The notes: a model not told the origin generated them from the letters alone. DNA of 64,000 nucleotides from WTFV01 sp965203525 (GCA_965203525.1 OZ241898.1:558001-622000); one strand, 5' to 3'; positions 1 to 13,133 are shown, counted from the first letter of the stretch. A program made the numbers and translations.

Positions 1-5620
<5,620 letters not shown>

Positions 5621-5646
5621 CGGCGCGCCGCGGCCGCGCAGACCGG

Positions 5647-5830
5647 CTCCCCGGCGGAAGACACCGCCCGTCCGCTGGCGCCGGGACCTGCTGCGGCATC
5701 TCCCCTTGATTCTTCCTAATCTCCCCGGCGGAAAGACGCCGCCCGTCCGCTGGCGCCGGCTAACGATGTCGCGAATTCTCCGCACGAGTCCTCTCCGGCG
5801 GAGAGACGCCGCCCGGTCCGCCGGCGCCGG
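5647..5830. repeat. Three-copy repeat-spacer array downstream of the surface protein
   Basis: A repeat of about 38 bases beginning ctccccggcgga occurs at 5647-5684, 5721-5759 and 5791-5830 with a few substitutions. Core-to-core spacing is 74 and 70. The two spacers, of about 36 and 31 bases, are unrelated to each other. The array fills most of the gap between the convergent surface-protein gene and larE. No gene is evident in 5621-5918. Confidence 0.8.
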
Positions 5831-5851
5831 GGGAACTGCCGGGGCGCACTG

Positions 5852-5987
5852 CGAGGGATTTCGTATGGTGGCCGCCGCGGCCACGGCCGCGGACCGGCTC
5901 GTTCAACGCGCCCTGCGGCTACGAGGGATTTCGTATGGTGGCCGCCGCGGCCACGGACCGGATCGGCTCGTTCAGCGCGCCCTGCCG
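5852..5987. repeat. Duplicated 3' end of larE, period 70
   Basis: The last roughly 65 bases of larE (5922-5987) are repeated just downstream of its stop at 5852-5915. They share a 35-base identical core starting cgagggatttcg, then a small indel and further similarity. The downstream copy is not in frame with larE and has no evident function. Confidence 0.85.
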
Positions 5988-6764
5988 GTACCCGGCCGGG
6001 TCGACCTCCACTTCCTGAAAGCCGGCCGCCCGGAAGCGGGCGGTCACGTCGGCCCGCAGCGCGGCGTCCCGGAAGCGGGCCACTTCTTCGGGAGCGACCT
6101 CGATGCGCGCCCGCCCGCCGAAGTGGCGGACCCGGCAGACGGCGAAGCCGTGCCCGCGCAGCACCTGCTCGCACGCGGCCACCTGCGCCAGCCGTTCGGG
6201 CGTGATGGCGGCGCCGTACGGGAAGCGGCTCGACAGGCAGGCCAGCGCCGGCTTGTTCCAGATCGGCAGGCCGAGCCGGCGCGCGGCCTCCCGGACGTCG
6301 GCCTTGGCGAACCCGGTCTCGTCGAGAGGCGAGCGGACGCCGTGCTCCTTCGCCGCCTGCCGTCCCGGCCGGTGGTCGCGGCGGTCGTCCGCGTTGAAGC
6401 CGTCGACGACCCGATGGTCTCCGAGGCGCGCCGCCTCGCGCACCGCGCGGCCGTAGACCTCCACCTTGCAAAAATAGCAGCGGTTCACCGGATTGGCCGC
6501 GTAGCGCGGGTCGTCGACCTCGGCCGTGTCGACCAGCAGATGCCGCGCGCCGATCCGCTCGGCGAGGCGTCGCGCGGCGGCGCCCTCCTCGGGCGCAAGA
6601 CTCGGAGAGACGGCGGTCAGGGCCACCGCCCGGCCGCCCAGGACGCCGACCGCCTCGGCCAGCAGGTAGCCGGAGTCGACGCCGCCGGAGAAGCAGACGA
6701 CCACCCGCTCGAAGCCGGCCAGCAGGCTGCGCAGGCGGGCGATTCTGGCGTCCAGGGTCGTCAT
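5919..6764 (-). CDS. larE: ATP-dependent sacrificial sulfur transferase LarE
   Basis: LarE donates sulfur to the nickel-pincer nucleotide cofactor used by lactate racemase and related enzymes. The 281-residue product has the PP-loop SGGVDSG at 26-32, a CxxC pair at 96/99 and the KPALACLSSR segment whose Cys falls at position 176, matching the sacrificial Cys176 of the Lactobacillus plantarum enzyme. The chosen start is ATG at 6764. An in-frame ATG at 6839 lies in a duplicated copy of the start region and would add 25 residues. Both gene ends are duplicated outward. No larA, larB or larC is visible nearby. The divergent neighbour is a NiCoT-like membrane protein, consistent with a nickel theme. 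Confidence 0.85.
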   Translation of the reverse strand: MTTLDARIARLRSLLAGFERVVVCFSGGVDSGYLLAEAVGVLGGRAVALTAVSPSLAPEEGAAARRLAERIGARHLLVDTAEVDDPRYAANPVNRCYFCKVEVYGRAVREAARLGDHRVVDGFNADDRRDHRPGRQAAKEHGVRSPLDETGFAKADVREAARRLGLPIWNKPALACLSSRFPYGAAITPERLAQVAACEQVLRGHGFAVCRVRHFGGRARIEVAPEEVARFRDAALRADVTARFRAAGFQEVEVDPAGYRQGALNEPIRSVAAAATIRNPS

Positions 6765-6839
6765 CTGTCCGCGTTCCGGACGTTCCAGCGCCGCGTTGCC
6801 GGGCGCCGGCGGGCGATTTCTGGCGTCCAGGGTCGTCAT
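6735..6839. repeat. Duplicated 5' start region of larE, period 75
   Basis: The first 30 bases of larE (6735-6764) are repeated at 6809-6839 with a single inserted base. Both copies begin with ATG ACG ACC CTG GAC GCC AGA on the minus strand. The spacer 6765-6808 is unrelated. The distance of 75 keeps the outer ATG in frame with larE, although the extra base makes the copied peptide diverge after Asp-Ala-Arg. Confidence 0.85.
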
Positions 6840-6893
6840 GGCGTCATAATGCGCGGTCGCTTCGGCTCGTTGCTCTCTAGCTAGTGTAGCGTT

Positions 6894-6993
6894 TACGCGC
6901 TCGCCGCCCGTCGCCGCCCGTCGCGCCCGGACGTCGGCGGCGGGTCCGGCACGCACCGAGCAGTTGCGGTACGCGCTCGCCGCCCGTCGCGCC
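6894..6993. repeat. Two-copy repeat upstream of the NiCoT-like gene
   Basis: The sequence tacgcgctcgccgcccgtcg occurs at 6894 and again at 6970. The first copy carries an extra 11-base ccgcccgtcgc unit. Spacing is 76 or 65, depending on which side of that insertion is aligned. It lies in the 5' region of the membrane-protein gene that starts at 7016. Confidence 0.7.
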
Positions 6994-7015
6994 GGTTGCG
7001 CCGGTTCCCGTCCCG

Positions 7016-7819
7016 ATGCCCGATCCGCCCCAGACCACGGCGCTGCTGCTCGGCACGGCCGCCTCGCTGGCGATCGTCCACACCCTGCTCGGGATCGATC
7101 ATTCGCTGCCGTTCGTCGCCCTCGGCCGCGCCCGGGGCTGGGCGCTCGGACGCACGCTGCTGGTGACCGCGTCGTGCGGGGCCGGCCACGTCGCCTCCTC
7201 CGTGCTGATCGGCGCGGCCGGCGTCGCATTCGGCGTCGCGACCGATGCGCTGCTGTGGCTGGAGTCGACGCGCGGCGAGCTGGCGGCGGCGCTGCTGATC
7301 GGCTTCGGTCTCGCCTACGCCGCCCGGGCGGTCTGGCGCAGCCTGCGCGGCCGGCAGGGCGCACGGCTGCGCGAAGGGCCGACCGGCGCCGGCCGCATGA
7401 CGCCCGCGCCGGTTCCGGGGGCCGTGCCGGCAGTTGCAGCGGGCGGGGCACGGGCCGGCTCCGACCGCCCGGGCGGTCGCCGCGCAGGTCGACGTGCCCA
7501 CCGGGTTGCAGCGTGCGGAGAACGGGCCGGCTCCGGCCGCATGACGCCGTGGGCGCTCTTCATCGTCTTCGTGCTCGGCCCGTGCGAGCCGCTCATCCCG
7601 CTGATGGTCGTCCCCGGCATGGCGCGCGACTGGCTCGCGGTGGCGGCCGTGGTCGCCGTCTTCGGGCTGCTGACGGTGGCGGCGATGCTGCTGGCGGTGG
7701 CCGCCGCGTGGCGGGGGGCCGCATTGTTCGGCGCCGGCCGGATCGGCCGCCACGCCGACGCCGCGGCCGGCCTCGTCGTCGCGGCGAGCGGTGCCGCCGT
7801 ACTCTTCCTGGGGCTGTAG
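7016..7819 (+). CDS. NiCoT/UreH-like multi-pass membrane protein, putative metal transporter
   Basis: The 267-residue hydrophobic protein has an HTLLGIDH motif in its first membrane helix, close to the HX4DH nickel/cobalt-permease signature but with one extra residue. A later GxGHV segment lies in the following helix. The second half (about residues 178-267) holds three more helices. A hydrophilic Arg/Gly/Ala linker of about 55 residues separates the halves and contains an in-frame 72-base repeat. It lies divergent from larE, which suggests nickel uptake for the pincer cofactor, but this is inference. It could instead be a general UreH-domain or TauE-like exporter. Confidence 0.55.
   Translation: MPDPPQTTALLLGTAASLAIVHTLLGIDHSLPFVALGRARGWALGRTLLVTASCGAGHVASSVLIGAAGVAFGVATDALLWLESTRGELAAALLIGFGLAYAARAVWRSLRGRQGARLREGPTGAGRMTPAPVPGAVPAVAAGGARAGSDRPGGRRAGRRAHRVAACGERAGSGRMTPWALFIVFVLGPCEPLIPLMVVPGMARDWLAVAAVVAVFGLLTVAAMLLAVAAAWRGAALFGAGRIGRHADAAAGLVVAASGAAVLFLGL
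7375..7550 (+). repeat. In-frame 72-base repeats in the transporter linker
   Basis: The ggccgcatgacgcc motif at 7391 recurs at 7535, exactly 144 bases away. A middle, more degenerate copy lies 72 bases from each. The gttgcagc element at 7433 recurs at 7505, again 72. Removing two units would join the two transmembrane halves directly in frame, so the linker looks like a two-step insertion of 24 codons each. Confidence 0.7.
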
Positions 7820-7858
7820 GCTGTCGTGGTGGTTTCGCCGGAAACGGGGGGTGAGCAA

Positions 7859-8770
7859 ATGACGAAAGACGGGAAGAGACCACCGGGCGGCATCGAGTTG
7901 TTGTTGCCGGTACTGAAGGCGATACGGGATCTCGGTGACTCGGCGTCGCGTGCCGAGCTGCTGGAGCACGTTCCCGAAGTCGCGGATTTCACCGAGAAGC
8001 AGCTCGAGCAGGTCCGCAACAGAGCGGAATGGGCGATCTACTGGCTCAAAAAAATTGGCGCACTCGAAAGCAGCGGGCGCGGCGTCTACACCGTGACGCC
8101 GGAGGGCGTCGGGTATCTGGAGATGGACGACGCCGCGGCGGGCGCGACGCTCACGACGGTCTACCGCACGGCCTACCGCGAGGCCCGGAAATCGGCCGCA
8201 AAAAAAGAGAAAACCACGAAGCCGGCGCAACCGAGGGACACGGTTGACGCGGTTGGCACGGAGCCTGCCGCGGGCAGCGATGCGTCGGCCGAAGTGGTGG
8301 CAGGGACCGATCCGGTTTCCGGGGACGGCTGGAGAGCCACGCTGCTCGAAATACTGCAGAAGATGTCCCCGGCGGGGTTCGAGCGTCTGGCCCAGCGCAT
8401 TCTGAGAGAAGCCGGGTTCCAGAAGGTGGACGTCGTCGGACGAGCGGGGGACGGCGGGATAGACGGCAGGGGACTGTACAGAATGTCGCTGGTCAGCTTC
8501 CCAATCTACTTCCAGTGCAAGCGGTACGCCGGCAGCGTCCCCGCCGGCGTAGTGCGTGATTTCCGGGGAGCGATGGCCGGCCGCGGCGACAAGGGGCTGA
8601 TCATCACGACGGGAACGTTCACCTCGGCGGCGCGAAAGGAGGCGACCAGAGACGGCGCTCCGCCGATCGATCTGATCGATGGGGAAAATCTGTGCGACCT
8701 CATCCGGAAGTACAAACTCGGCGTCGTCGAACGGGTCACGGTCGACGAGAGCTTCTTCGAGGCGCTCTGA
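7859..8770 (+). CDS. mrr: Mrr-type restriction endonuclease
   Basis: A 303-residue protein with an N-terminal winged-helix domain (Mrr_N, about residues 10-100), a Lys/Ala-rich linker and a C-terminal Mrr_cat nuclease domain. The catalytic set is visible as GDGGIDG followed by FQCKRY, the Q-x-K variant of the PD-(D/E)xK core. Homologues cut DNA carrying foreign modifications such as methylated bases. ATG at 7859 is chosen because ggggggtgag precedes it. GTG at 7826 would add 11 residues. It follows the transporter gene by 39 bases and begins a patch of defence-like genes. A/T-richer codons such as AAA runs around 8200 contrast with its neighbours and suggest transfer. Confidence 0.82.
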   Translation: MTKDGKRPPGGIELLLPVLKAIRDLGDSASRAELLEHVPEVADFTEKQLEQVRNRAEWAIYWLKKIGALESSGRGVYTVTPEGVGYLEMDDAAAGATLTTVYRTAYREARKSAAKKEKTTKPAQPRDTVDAVGTEPAAGSDASAEVVAGTDPVSGDGWRATLLEILQKMSPAGFERLAQRILREAGFQKVDVVGRAGDGGIDGRGLYRMSLVSFPIYFQCKRYAGSVPAGVVRDFRGAMAGRGDKGLIITTGTFTSAARKEATRDGAPPIDLIDGENLCDLIRKYKLGVVERVTVDESFFEAL

Positions 8771-8950
8771 CGTGCGCGTCGTGATTCCGGCGGGTCACCG
8801 ATGTTGCGTTCGCAGGGCCAGCCGTCCCGTGCGGATGGACGCGTTCGCGGAACGGGCGTGGACCGCGATCTGCAAGACGGCGCGTGACGAAGAAGCGGGC
8901 CGGGAGTCCGCGCCCGGCGGAAGGTTGTCGTCGTTCCCGGAGGAACCAGC

Positions 8951-9904
8951 GTGCTCTACGACCTCGTGCTGATCGCCGTCGGGTTCGCCCTCGTCGCCAA
9001 GGGGGGCGATCTGTTCGTCGACTCCAGCATCCACATCGGGCGGGCGCTCCGGATTCCGCGCTTCGTCATCGGGGGGACGCTGGTGAGTCTGGCGACCACC
9101 GGGCCGGAGCTGGTCGTTTCGGCCACCGCCTCCTGGATGGGCGACTCCGGGATCGCGCTGGGCAACGCGGTCGGATCCTGCATCTGCAACATCGGCCTGA
9201 TCGTCGGCACGGTGGCGCTGATCATGCCGGTGCAGGTCGACCGGCCGGACTTCGTCCGGCGCGGAGCGTGGATGGTCGGCGGCGGTCTGCTCGTCGTCGG
9301 GTTTTCCTGGGACCGGTCGCTGGACCCGATCTACGGCGCCGTGCTGCTGGCGGGAGCGGTCGCCTACCTCGCGTGGGACCTGCTGGGCATTCTGCGCTCG
9401 CGGCAGGGATCGGCCGGCGGCGCGGAGCAGGACGACGTCACGAGCGGGCTGGCGGGAGCGGTCGCCTGGTTCGCCGTCGGCGGCGCGTGCGTCCTGGCGG
9501 GCAGCTATCTGCTCGTCGAGTCCGGCCAGGGGCTGGCCGCGGCCCTCGGCGTTCCGTCGGCGATCATCGGCTTCTCGGTCATCGCGGTCGGGACGTCGCT
9601 GCCGGAGCTGGTGACCGGCGTGACCGCCGCGCGCAAGGGGGTGCCGGACCTGTCGCTCGGGAACATCGTCGGCGCGAACGTCCTGAACCTGCTGCTCATC
9701 GTCGGCCTCTCCGGCACGATCCAGCCGCTCGTGCTCGATCCCTTCAGCCAGTGGTACGGGTTCCCGTGGCTCGGCATCTTCTTCCTGACCATCGTCGGCG
9801 TGGTCCTGAAGCACGGCGTCGTCCGCCGCGCGGCCGGCATCGGCCTGCTGATGCTCTACGCCCTCTACGTGATCGGCCTGGTGTCGGTGCCGGCGCTGAG
9901 CTGA
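8951..9904 (+). CDS. Calcium/sodium antiporter (CaCA family, YrbG-like)
   Basis: A 317-residue membrane protein with about ten helices and the two inverted alpha-repeats of the CaCA family. The first is ATTGPELVVS with GNAVGSCICNIG. The second is VGTSLPELVTG with GNIVGANVLNLL. It exchanges cations across the inner membrane. The first repeat reads ATTGPE where family members usually have a GTSLPE-like motif, so ion preference may differ. GTG at 8951 is preceded by ggaggaacc. The 180 bases before it (8771-8950) contain nothing I recognise. Confidence 0.88.
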   Translation: MLYDLVLIAVGFALVAKGGDLFVDSSIHIGRALRIPRFVIGGTLVSLATTGPELVVSATASWMGDSGIALGNAVGSCICNIGLIVGTVALIMPVQVDRPDFVRRGAWMVGGGLLVVGFSWDRSLDPIYGAVLLAGAVAYLAWDLLGILRSRQGSAGGAEQDDVTSGLAGAVAWFAVGGACVLAGSYLLVESGQGLAAALGVPSAIIGFSVIAVGTSLPELVTGVTAARKGVPDLSLGNIVGANVLNLLLIVGLSGTIQPLVLDPFSQWYGFPWLGIFFLTIVGVVLKHGVVRRAAGIGLLMLYALYVIGLVSVPALS

Positions 9905-9909
9905 GCGGA

Positions 9910-9930
9910 CCGGCGGGGCTTCCCTGCCGG
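9910..9930 (+). terminator. GC-rich hairpin after antiporter gene
   Basis: ccggcgggg pairs with ccctgccgg (9 base pairs including one G-U) over a 3-base loop, six bases after the antiporter stop codon. There is no T-run, so it may attenuate or stabilise mRNA ends rather than terminate. Confidence 0.35.
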
Positions 9931-9988
9931 CTGTCGGACGCCGGCGCTCGCGACTCCGGATCGGATAGCATCCGCGGAGGAGACGGTG

Positions 9989-11038
9989 ATGTTGGAACGG
10001 TTGCGCATACGCAGATTCCGCGGCTTCGAAGATCTGCGGATTGACGGACTGAGCCGGATCAACCTGGTGGCCGGCGCGAACAACGCCGGCAAGACCACGT
10101 TGCTGGAGGCGGTCTTCCTGCTCGGCGCAGGCGGAAACCCCCGCCTGGCGCTGAACCGTCACCTCGTCCGTGCGATGGAGTCGAATGCCGCGCCGCCGAC
10201 GTCGATATGGGAAACCGTCTGGAAGCCGCTTTTCTTCGATCTGGATACGGACGGCGCCATGACGATTTCCGGCCGTCATTCGGCGGTCGGCGAGATGACC
10301 TTGGAGATCATGCCGGAACGTCCGGTCACGACGGAGGTTTCTCGCGTCAGAGAGGGCGAAAAGTTGGTGAACGAGCTCGCCGGCGAGCGGTCGCTCAAGT
10401 TCAAGTACAAGGATCGGACCAGGGAGATCGAGGGCGAAGCGCGTGAGACGGCGGACAACGTCACGTTCAAGCGGGAGGATTTGTACACCCCGTTCAGTGG
10501 AGCGATCATTCAGCCGGGAAGCGGGAACATCCACGAAGACGCTATCCTCCTGGGACGGCTGAGAAAGGAGAAACGTGGAGACTTGCTTCTGCAAGCGCTT
10601 CACGAAATCGAACCCGGGCTGCAAGGCGTCGAGGACAATTCTTCGAGCGGCGCGCCGATGATCTGGGTGGACGTCGGGTTGCGCGAGCTGGTGCCGTTGC
10701 CCGTCATGGGGAGCGGCATGACGCAGGTCGCCCGCATGGTGCTGGGGGCGACGGCGGCGCCGGGCGGCGTGGTGCTGATCGACGAGATCGAGAACGGACT
10801 GCATCACTCCGTCGTTCCGGACGTCTGGCGCGTGGTTGCGGCGGTGGCGGAGCAGTGCGACGTGCAGATCTTCGCGACGACCCACAGCTTCGAATGCGTC
10901 GAAGCGGCGCACGAGGCGCTCGGAGCGGAGGGCTTTCGCCTGTACCGGCTGGAGGTCGTCGACGGCAAGAGACGTTGCGTGGCCTACGGAGCCGAGGCCG
11001 TTGACGGGGCAATCCGGCACAACATGGAAGTACGCTGA
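9989..11038 (+). CDS. OLD-like AAA/ABC-class ATPase
   Basis: The 349-residue ATPase starts with the RIRRFRGFEDL strand typical of SMC/OLD-type ATPases. It has Walker A GANNAGKTT at about 28-36, Walker B VLIDEIENG at about 257-265 and an H-switch FATTHS further on. It is AAA_15/AAA_21-like, and no C-terminal TOPRIM domain is fused to it. ggaggaga sits 5-9 bases before the ATG at 9989 (GTG at 9986 is an alternative). Its stop lies two bases before the DUF3226 gene, so the pair is one translational unit. Such ATPase plus TOPRIM-like pairs include phage-defence systems (split OLD nucleases, PARIS). A defence role here is inferred. Confidence 0.8.
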   Translation: MLERLRIRRFRGFEDLRIDGLSRINLVAGANNAGKTTLLEAVFLLGAGGNPRLALNRHLVRAMESNAAPPTSIWETVWKPLFFDLDTDGAMTISGRHSAVGEMTLEIMPERPVTTEVSRVREGEKLVNELAGERSLKFKYKDRTREIEGEARETADNVTFKREDLYTPFSGAIIQPGSGNIHEDAILLGRLRKEKRGDLLLQALHEIEPGLQGVEDNSSSGAPMIWVDVGLRELVPLPVMGSGMTQVARMVLGATAAPGGVVLIDEIENGLHHSVVPDVWRVVAAVAEQCDVQIFATTHSFECVEAAHEALGAEGFRLYRLEVVDGKRRCVAYGAEAVDGAIRHNMEVR

Positions 11039-11040
11039 CC

Positions 11041-11730
11041 ATGAAGCCGGCGACAATAGAGCATTCGGTCCAACTGCTCGTCGAGGGCAACGATCCGCGC
11101 AATTTTTTCGAGGCGTTCATCGAGCATCTGGGGCTTGCCGGTATTCAGGTGCAGAACTTCGGCGGGGTGAACGAACTGAACAGGTTCCTCCTGGGGTTCG
11201 TGCTTGATCCCGGTTTCGGGCGCGTCAGAAGCATCGGCATCGTCCGCGACGCGGAGCGGCCGGTTGACGGCGGCTCGACCGTCGAAGAGCCGGCTACGCA
11301 AGAATTGCGGGCGTTCCAGAGCGTCCGGACTTCGTTGCGCAATGCCAACCGGAGCCGCCAAACACCGTCGGGCGCGGAGTTGCCAGTGCCGGATCGTCCG
11401 GAGGAACGCGCCGGCGACAGACCTTCGGTGAGCGTCCTGATACTGCCCGGGGACGGAGGCGACGGCATGCTCGAGACGTTGTTGTGCAGGACAATCGCCG
11501 GCACCGGAGTGGATCGCTGCATCGATCGGTTCTTCCGATGCGCGGAAGAATCCGGCAGCCCTATTCATCGTCCCGACAAGGCGCGCGCCCGTGCGTATCT
11601 GGCGACGACGCCCGATCCGCACGTGTCCGTCGGGGTGGCGGCGAAGAGGAGCCGCTGGAATCTCGATCACGAAGCGTTCGACGGCGTGCGCCGATTCCTG
11701 AGATCGCTGGAGGACAACCCGGCGGCGTAG
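11041..11730 (+). CDS. DUF3226 TOPRIM-like protein, partner of the ATPase
   Basis: The 229-residue protein has the LLVEGND motif at about 14-20 and IVRDAE at about 64-70, the Glu and Asp positions of a TOPRIM-like fold. A GDGGDGMLE segment follows at about 139-147. DUF3226 is a family of unknown function usually found next to an AAA ATPase. It starts two bases after the ATPase stop. By analogy with OLD and PARIS it may be the effector (nuclease-like) subunit. Its stop abuts the IS3 remnant, so the native C-terminus could have been altered. Base composition is lower in GC than the flanking core genes. Confidence 0.7.
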   Translation: MKPATIEHSVQLLVEGNDPRNFFEAFIEHLGLAGIQVQNFGGVNELNRFLLGFVLDPGFGRVRSIGIVRDAERPVDGGSTVEEPATQELRAFQSVRTSLRNANRSRQTPSGAELPVPDRPEERAGDRPSVSVLILPGDGGDGMLETLLCRTIAGTGVDRCIDRFFRCAEESGSPIHRPDKARARAYLATTPDPHVSVGVAAKRSRWNLDHEAFDGVRRFLRSLEDNPAA

Positions 11731-11739
11731 AGCGGCCGC

Positions 11740-11953
11740 TTGCGCCCGCGAAGCCGGCGCATCTCCTCACGCTCCTCGGTGCGCAGGCCGTCGGTGCGCT
11801 CGCCGGCATCCCGGCCGGCCTGTGCCCTGTTCCGGATGGCCTGGGCCGACGGCTCGAACTCCCGCGCCAGAGCCTCCGGCGTGCGCCCCGACCGGACCAG
11901 CTCGACCATCTGCCGGCGGAACTCCGCCGCATACGGCGGTCTCGTTTTGGCAT
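11740..11953 (-). pseudogene. IS3-family transposase OrfA remnant, frameshifted and truncated
   Basis: The minus strand encodes YAAEFRRQMVELVRSGRTP and a following helix-turn-helix segment typical of IS3 OrfA (HTH_Tnp_1). The ATG at 11953 is followed by CCAAAACGAGA. One more A would give Met-Pro-Lys-Thr-Arg-Pro, the expected start, so a 1-base loss has shifted the frame. Similarity ends near 11740, and OrfB and the distal part are missing. The sequence ccccgatttcgtggacac (minus strand, about 11988-12005) resembles an IS3 terminal repeat and probably marks the surviving end. Confidence 0.75.
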
Positions 11954-12032
11954 CGCGGATACCTCCTCCTCCCAACAGGATCAGGTGTCCACGAAATCGG
12001 GGCAACTCCATCGCGGCCGCGCCATGTATACT

Positions 12033-12059
12033 GACGTCCGGCTGGCGACGCCGGACGTC
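12033..12059 (+). other. Perfect 10-bp hairpin in the tRNA-Glu leader
   Basis: gacgtccggc (12033-12042) pairs with gccggacgtc (12050-12059) over a 7-base loop. The 3' arm includes the first three bases of the tRNA. A TATACT box lies just upstream at 12027-12032, so the hairpin would be at or near the start of the primary transcript. It could guide RNase P processing or compete with acceptor-stem folding. Confidence 0.6.
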
Positions 12060-12132
12060 CCCATCGTCCAGAGGCCTAGGATCCAGCCCTTTCAAGGCTG
12101 AGACACGGGTTCGAATCCCGTTGGGGACGCCA
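12057..12132 (+). tRNA. tRNA-Glu (anticodon TTC)
   Basis: A complete cloverleaf. The acceptor arm gtcccca pairs with tggggac, the anticodon stem cagcc/ggctg flanks loop ctttcaa with anticodon TTC, the T-arm has ggttcgaatcc, and CCA is encoded at 12130-12132. It borders the defence patch at 7859-11953, a typical location for integrated DNA. Confidence 0.95.
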
Positions 12133-12216
12133 CACACGCGCCACGCGATTCCCGCTCCGGCCGCGGTGACGGCCGGCCGACGAACGCCGCCAGGCGGGCT
12201 GCGCCGCCCGCGAGGG

Positions 12217-13125
12217 TCAGCGCGCGCCCTCGCGGATCACGTCGGCCGACGGCCCCCGGACGTCCCAGACCAGCCCCAACCACGACAGCAGCACGACGCC
12301 GTAGTGGGTCAGGTCCACCTCCCACCAGTAGAAGCCCTGGCGCTCGGAGGCGGGATAGCGGTGGTGGTTGTTGTGCCAGCCCTCGCCGGCGGTGACCAGC
12401 GCCAGCCAGAAGCTGTTGCGGCTGGCGTCGCGTGTCTCGTAGCGGCGGCTCCCGAAGCGGTGGCCGATCGAGTTGACGGCGAAGGTGACGTGGTACAGGA
12501 GCGTCGTGCTGCAGAAGAGCGCGACGACCACGAGCTGCGCGCCGTTCGTCTCCAGCCCCGGGTAGGCGGCGCCCAGCCAGTGGCCCAGGCCGAACAGCGC
12601 CGCCCCGAGGCTCACCGGGGCGACGTAGTGGTGGGCGTCCAGCCACCGCAGCTCCGGGTAGCGGGCGAAATCGCGGATCCACTCCACCCGCGCCCGGTCG
12701 TTGCCGGCGCTCATGATCCAGCCGGCGTGCGCCCACAGCATGCCCTTTACGCCGGGGGGATGGACGTCCTGCTCGGTGTCGGCGTGCCGGTGGTGCCAGC
12801 GGTGGTGTCCCCCCCACCAGAGCGGCCCGCGCTGCGCGGCCGAGGCGCCGAGCCACGCCAGGACGAACTGGAACGCGCGGCTCGTCCTGAACGCGCGGTG
12901 GCAGAAGTAGCGGTGGTACCCGGCGGTCAGCCCGAACATCCGGACGAGCAGCGTCAGCAGGCCGACGACGACCGCCGTGCTCGAGACGCCGGTCCAGAAC
13001 ACCAGCAGACAGGCGAGCTGGATGGCCAGGAACGGCAGGTTCCTGAGCCACTGGATCCTGTCCTGCTCGATCGACGCGGCCGCGCCGGCGGCTTCCGCGG
13101 TCCCGGTCAGGCTCGTATCCGACAC
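12217..13125 (-). CDS. Acyl-CoA/fatty-acid delta-9-type desaturase
   Basis: A membrane di-iron desaturase that introduces a double bond into acyl chains. The three histidine boxes are present: HRYFCH, HHRWHH and HNNHH, with transmembrane segments between. GTG at 13125 is chosen (302 residues) because ggaggaga lies just upstream. A longer frame to 13227 is open but runs through a duplicated non-coding-looking segment. It probably works with a ferredoxin or cytochrome electron donor not seen here. Confidence 0.85.
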   Translation of the reverse strand: MSDTSLTGTAEAAGAAASIEQDRIQWLRNLPFLAIQLACLLVFWTGVSSTAVVVGLLTLLVRMFGLTAGYHRYFCHRAFRTSRAFQFVLAWLGASAAQRGPLWWGGHHRWHHRHADTEQDVHPPGVKGMLWAHAGWIMSAGNDRARVEWIRDFARYPELRWLDAHHYVAPVSLGAALFGLGHWLGAAYPGLETNGAQLVVVALFCSTTLLYHVTFAVNSIGHRFGSRRYETRDASRNSFWLALVTAGEGWHNNHHRYPASERQGFYWWEVDLTHYGVVLLSWLGLVWDVRGPSADVIREGAR

Positions 13126-13133
13126 GCGGGCAC

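Noticed and set aside
5647..5830. Short CRISPR array (38-base repeats, 31-36-base spacers)
   Set aside because: Dimensions fit, but there are only three diverged copies, no cas genes in the window, and similar modules elsewhere use a different repeat taken from the neighbouring gene each time.
6876..6900. Third MITE copy at ctagctagtgt
   Set aside because: Only about eight bases match the element end. The next bases and the internal sequence do not match.
8771..8950. Small plus-strand frame between mrr and the antiporter gene
   Set aside because: A frame reading MDAFAERAW is open, but it overlaps the antiporter start region, lacks a ribosome site and matches nothing I know.
9347..9467. 19-base direct repeat in the antiporter gene, 102 apart
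   Set aside because: It encodes similar Ala/Gly-rich helix segments in a pseudo-symmetric membrane protein, so common origin or composition explains it without the 70-base mechanism.
11667..12137. 156-codon minus-strand protein containing GIRTRVSALKG
   Set aside because: The N-terminal part is the antisense of tRNA-Glu, a well-known spurious translation. Only the IS3 remnant within it is real.
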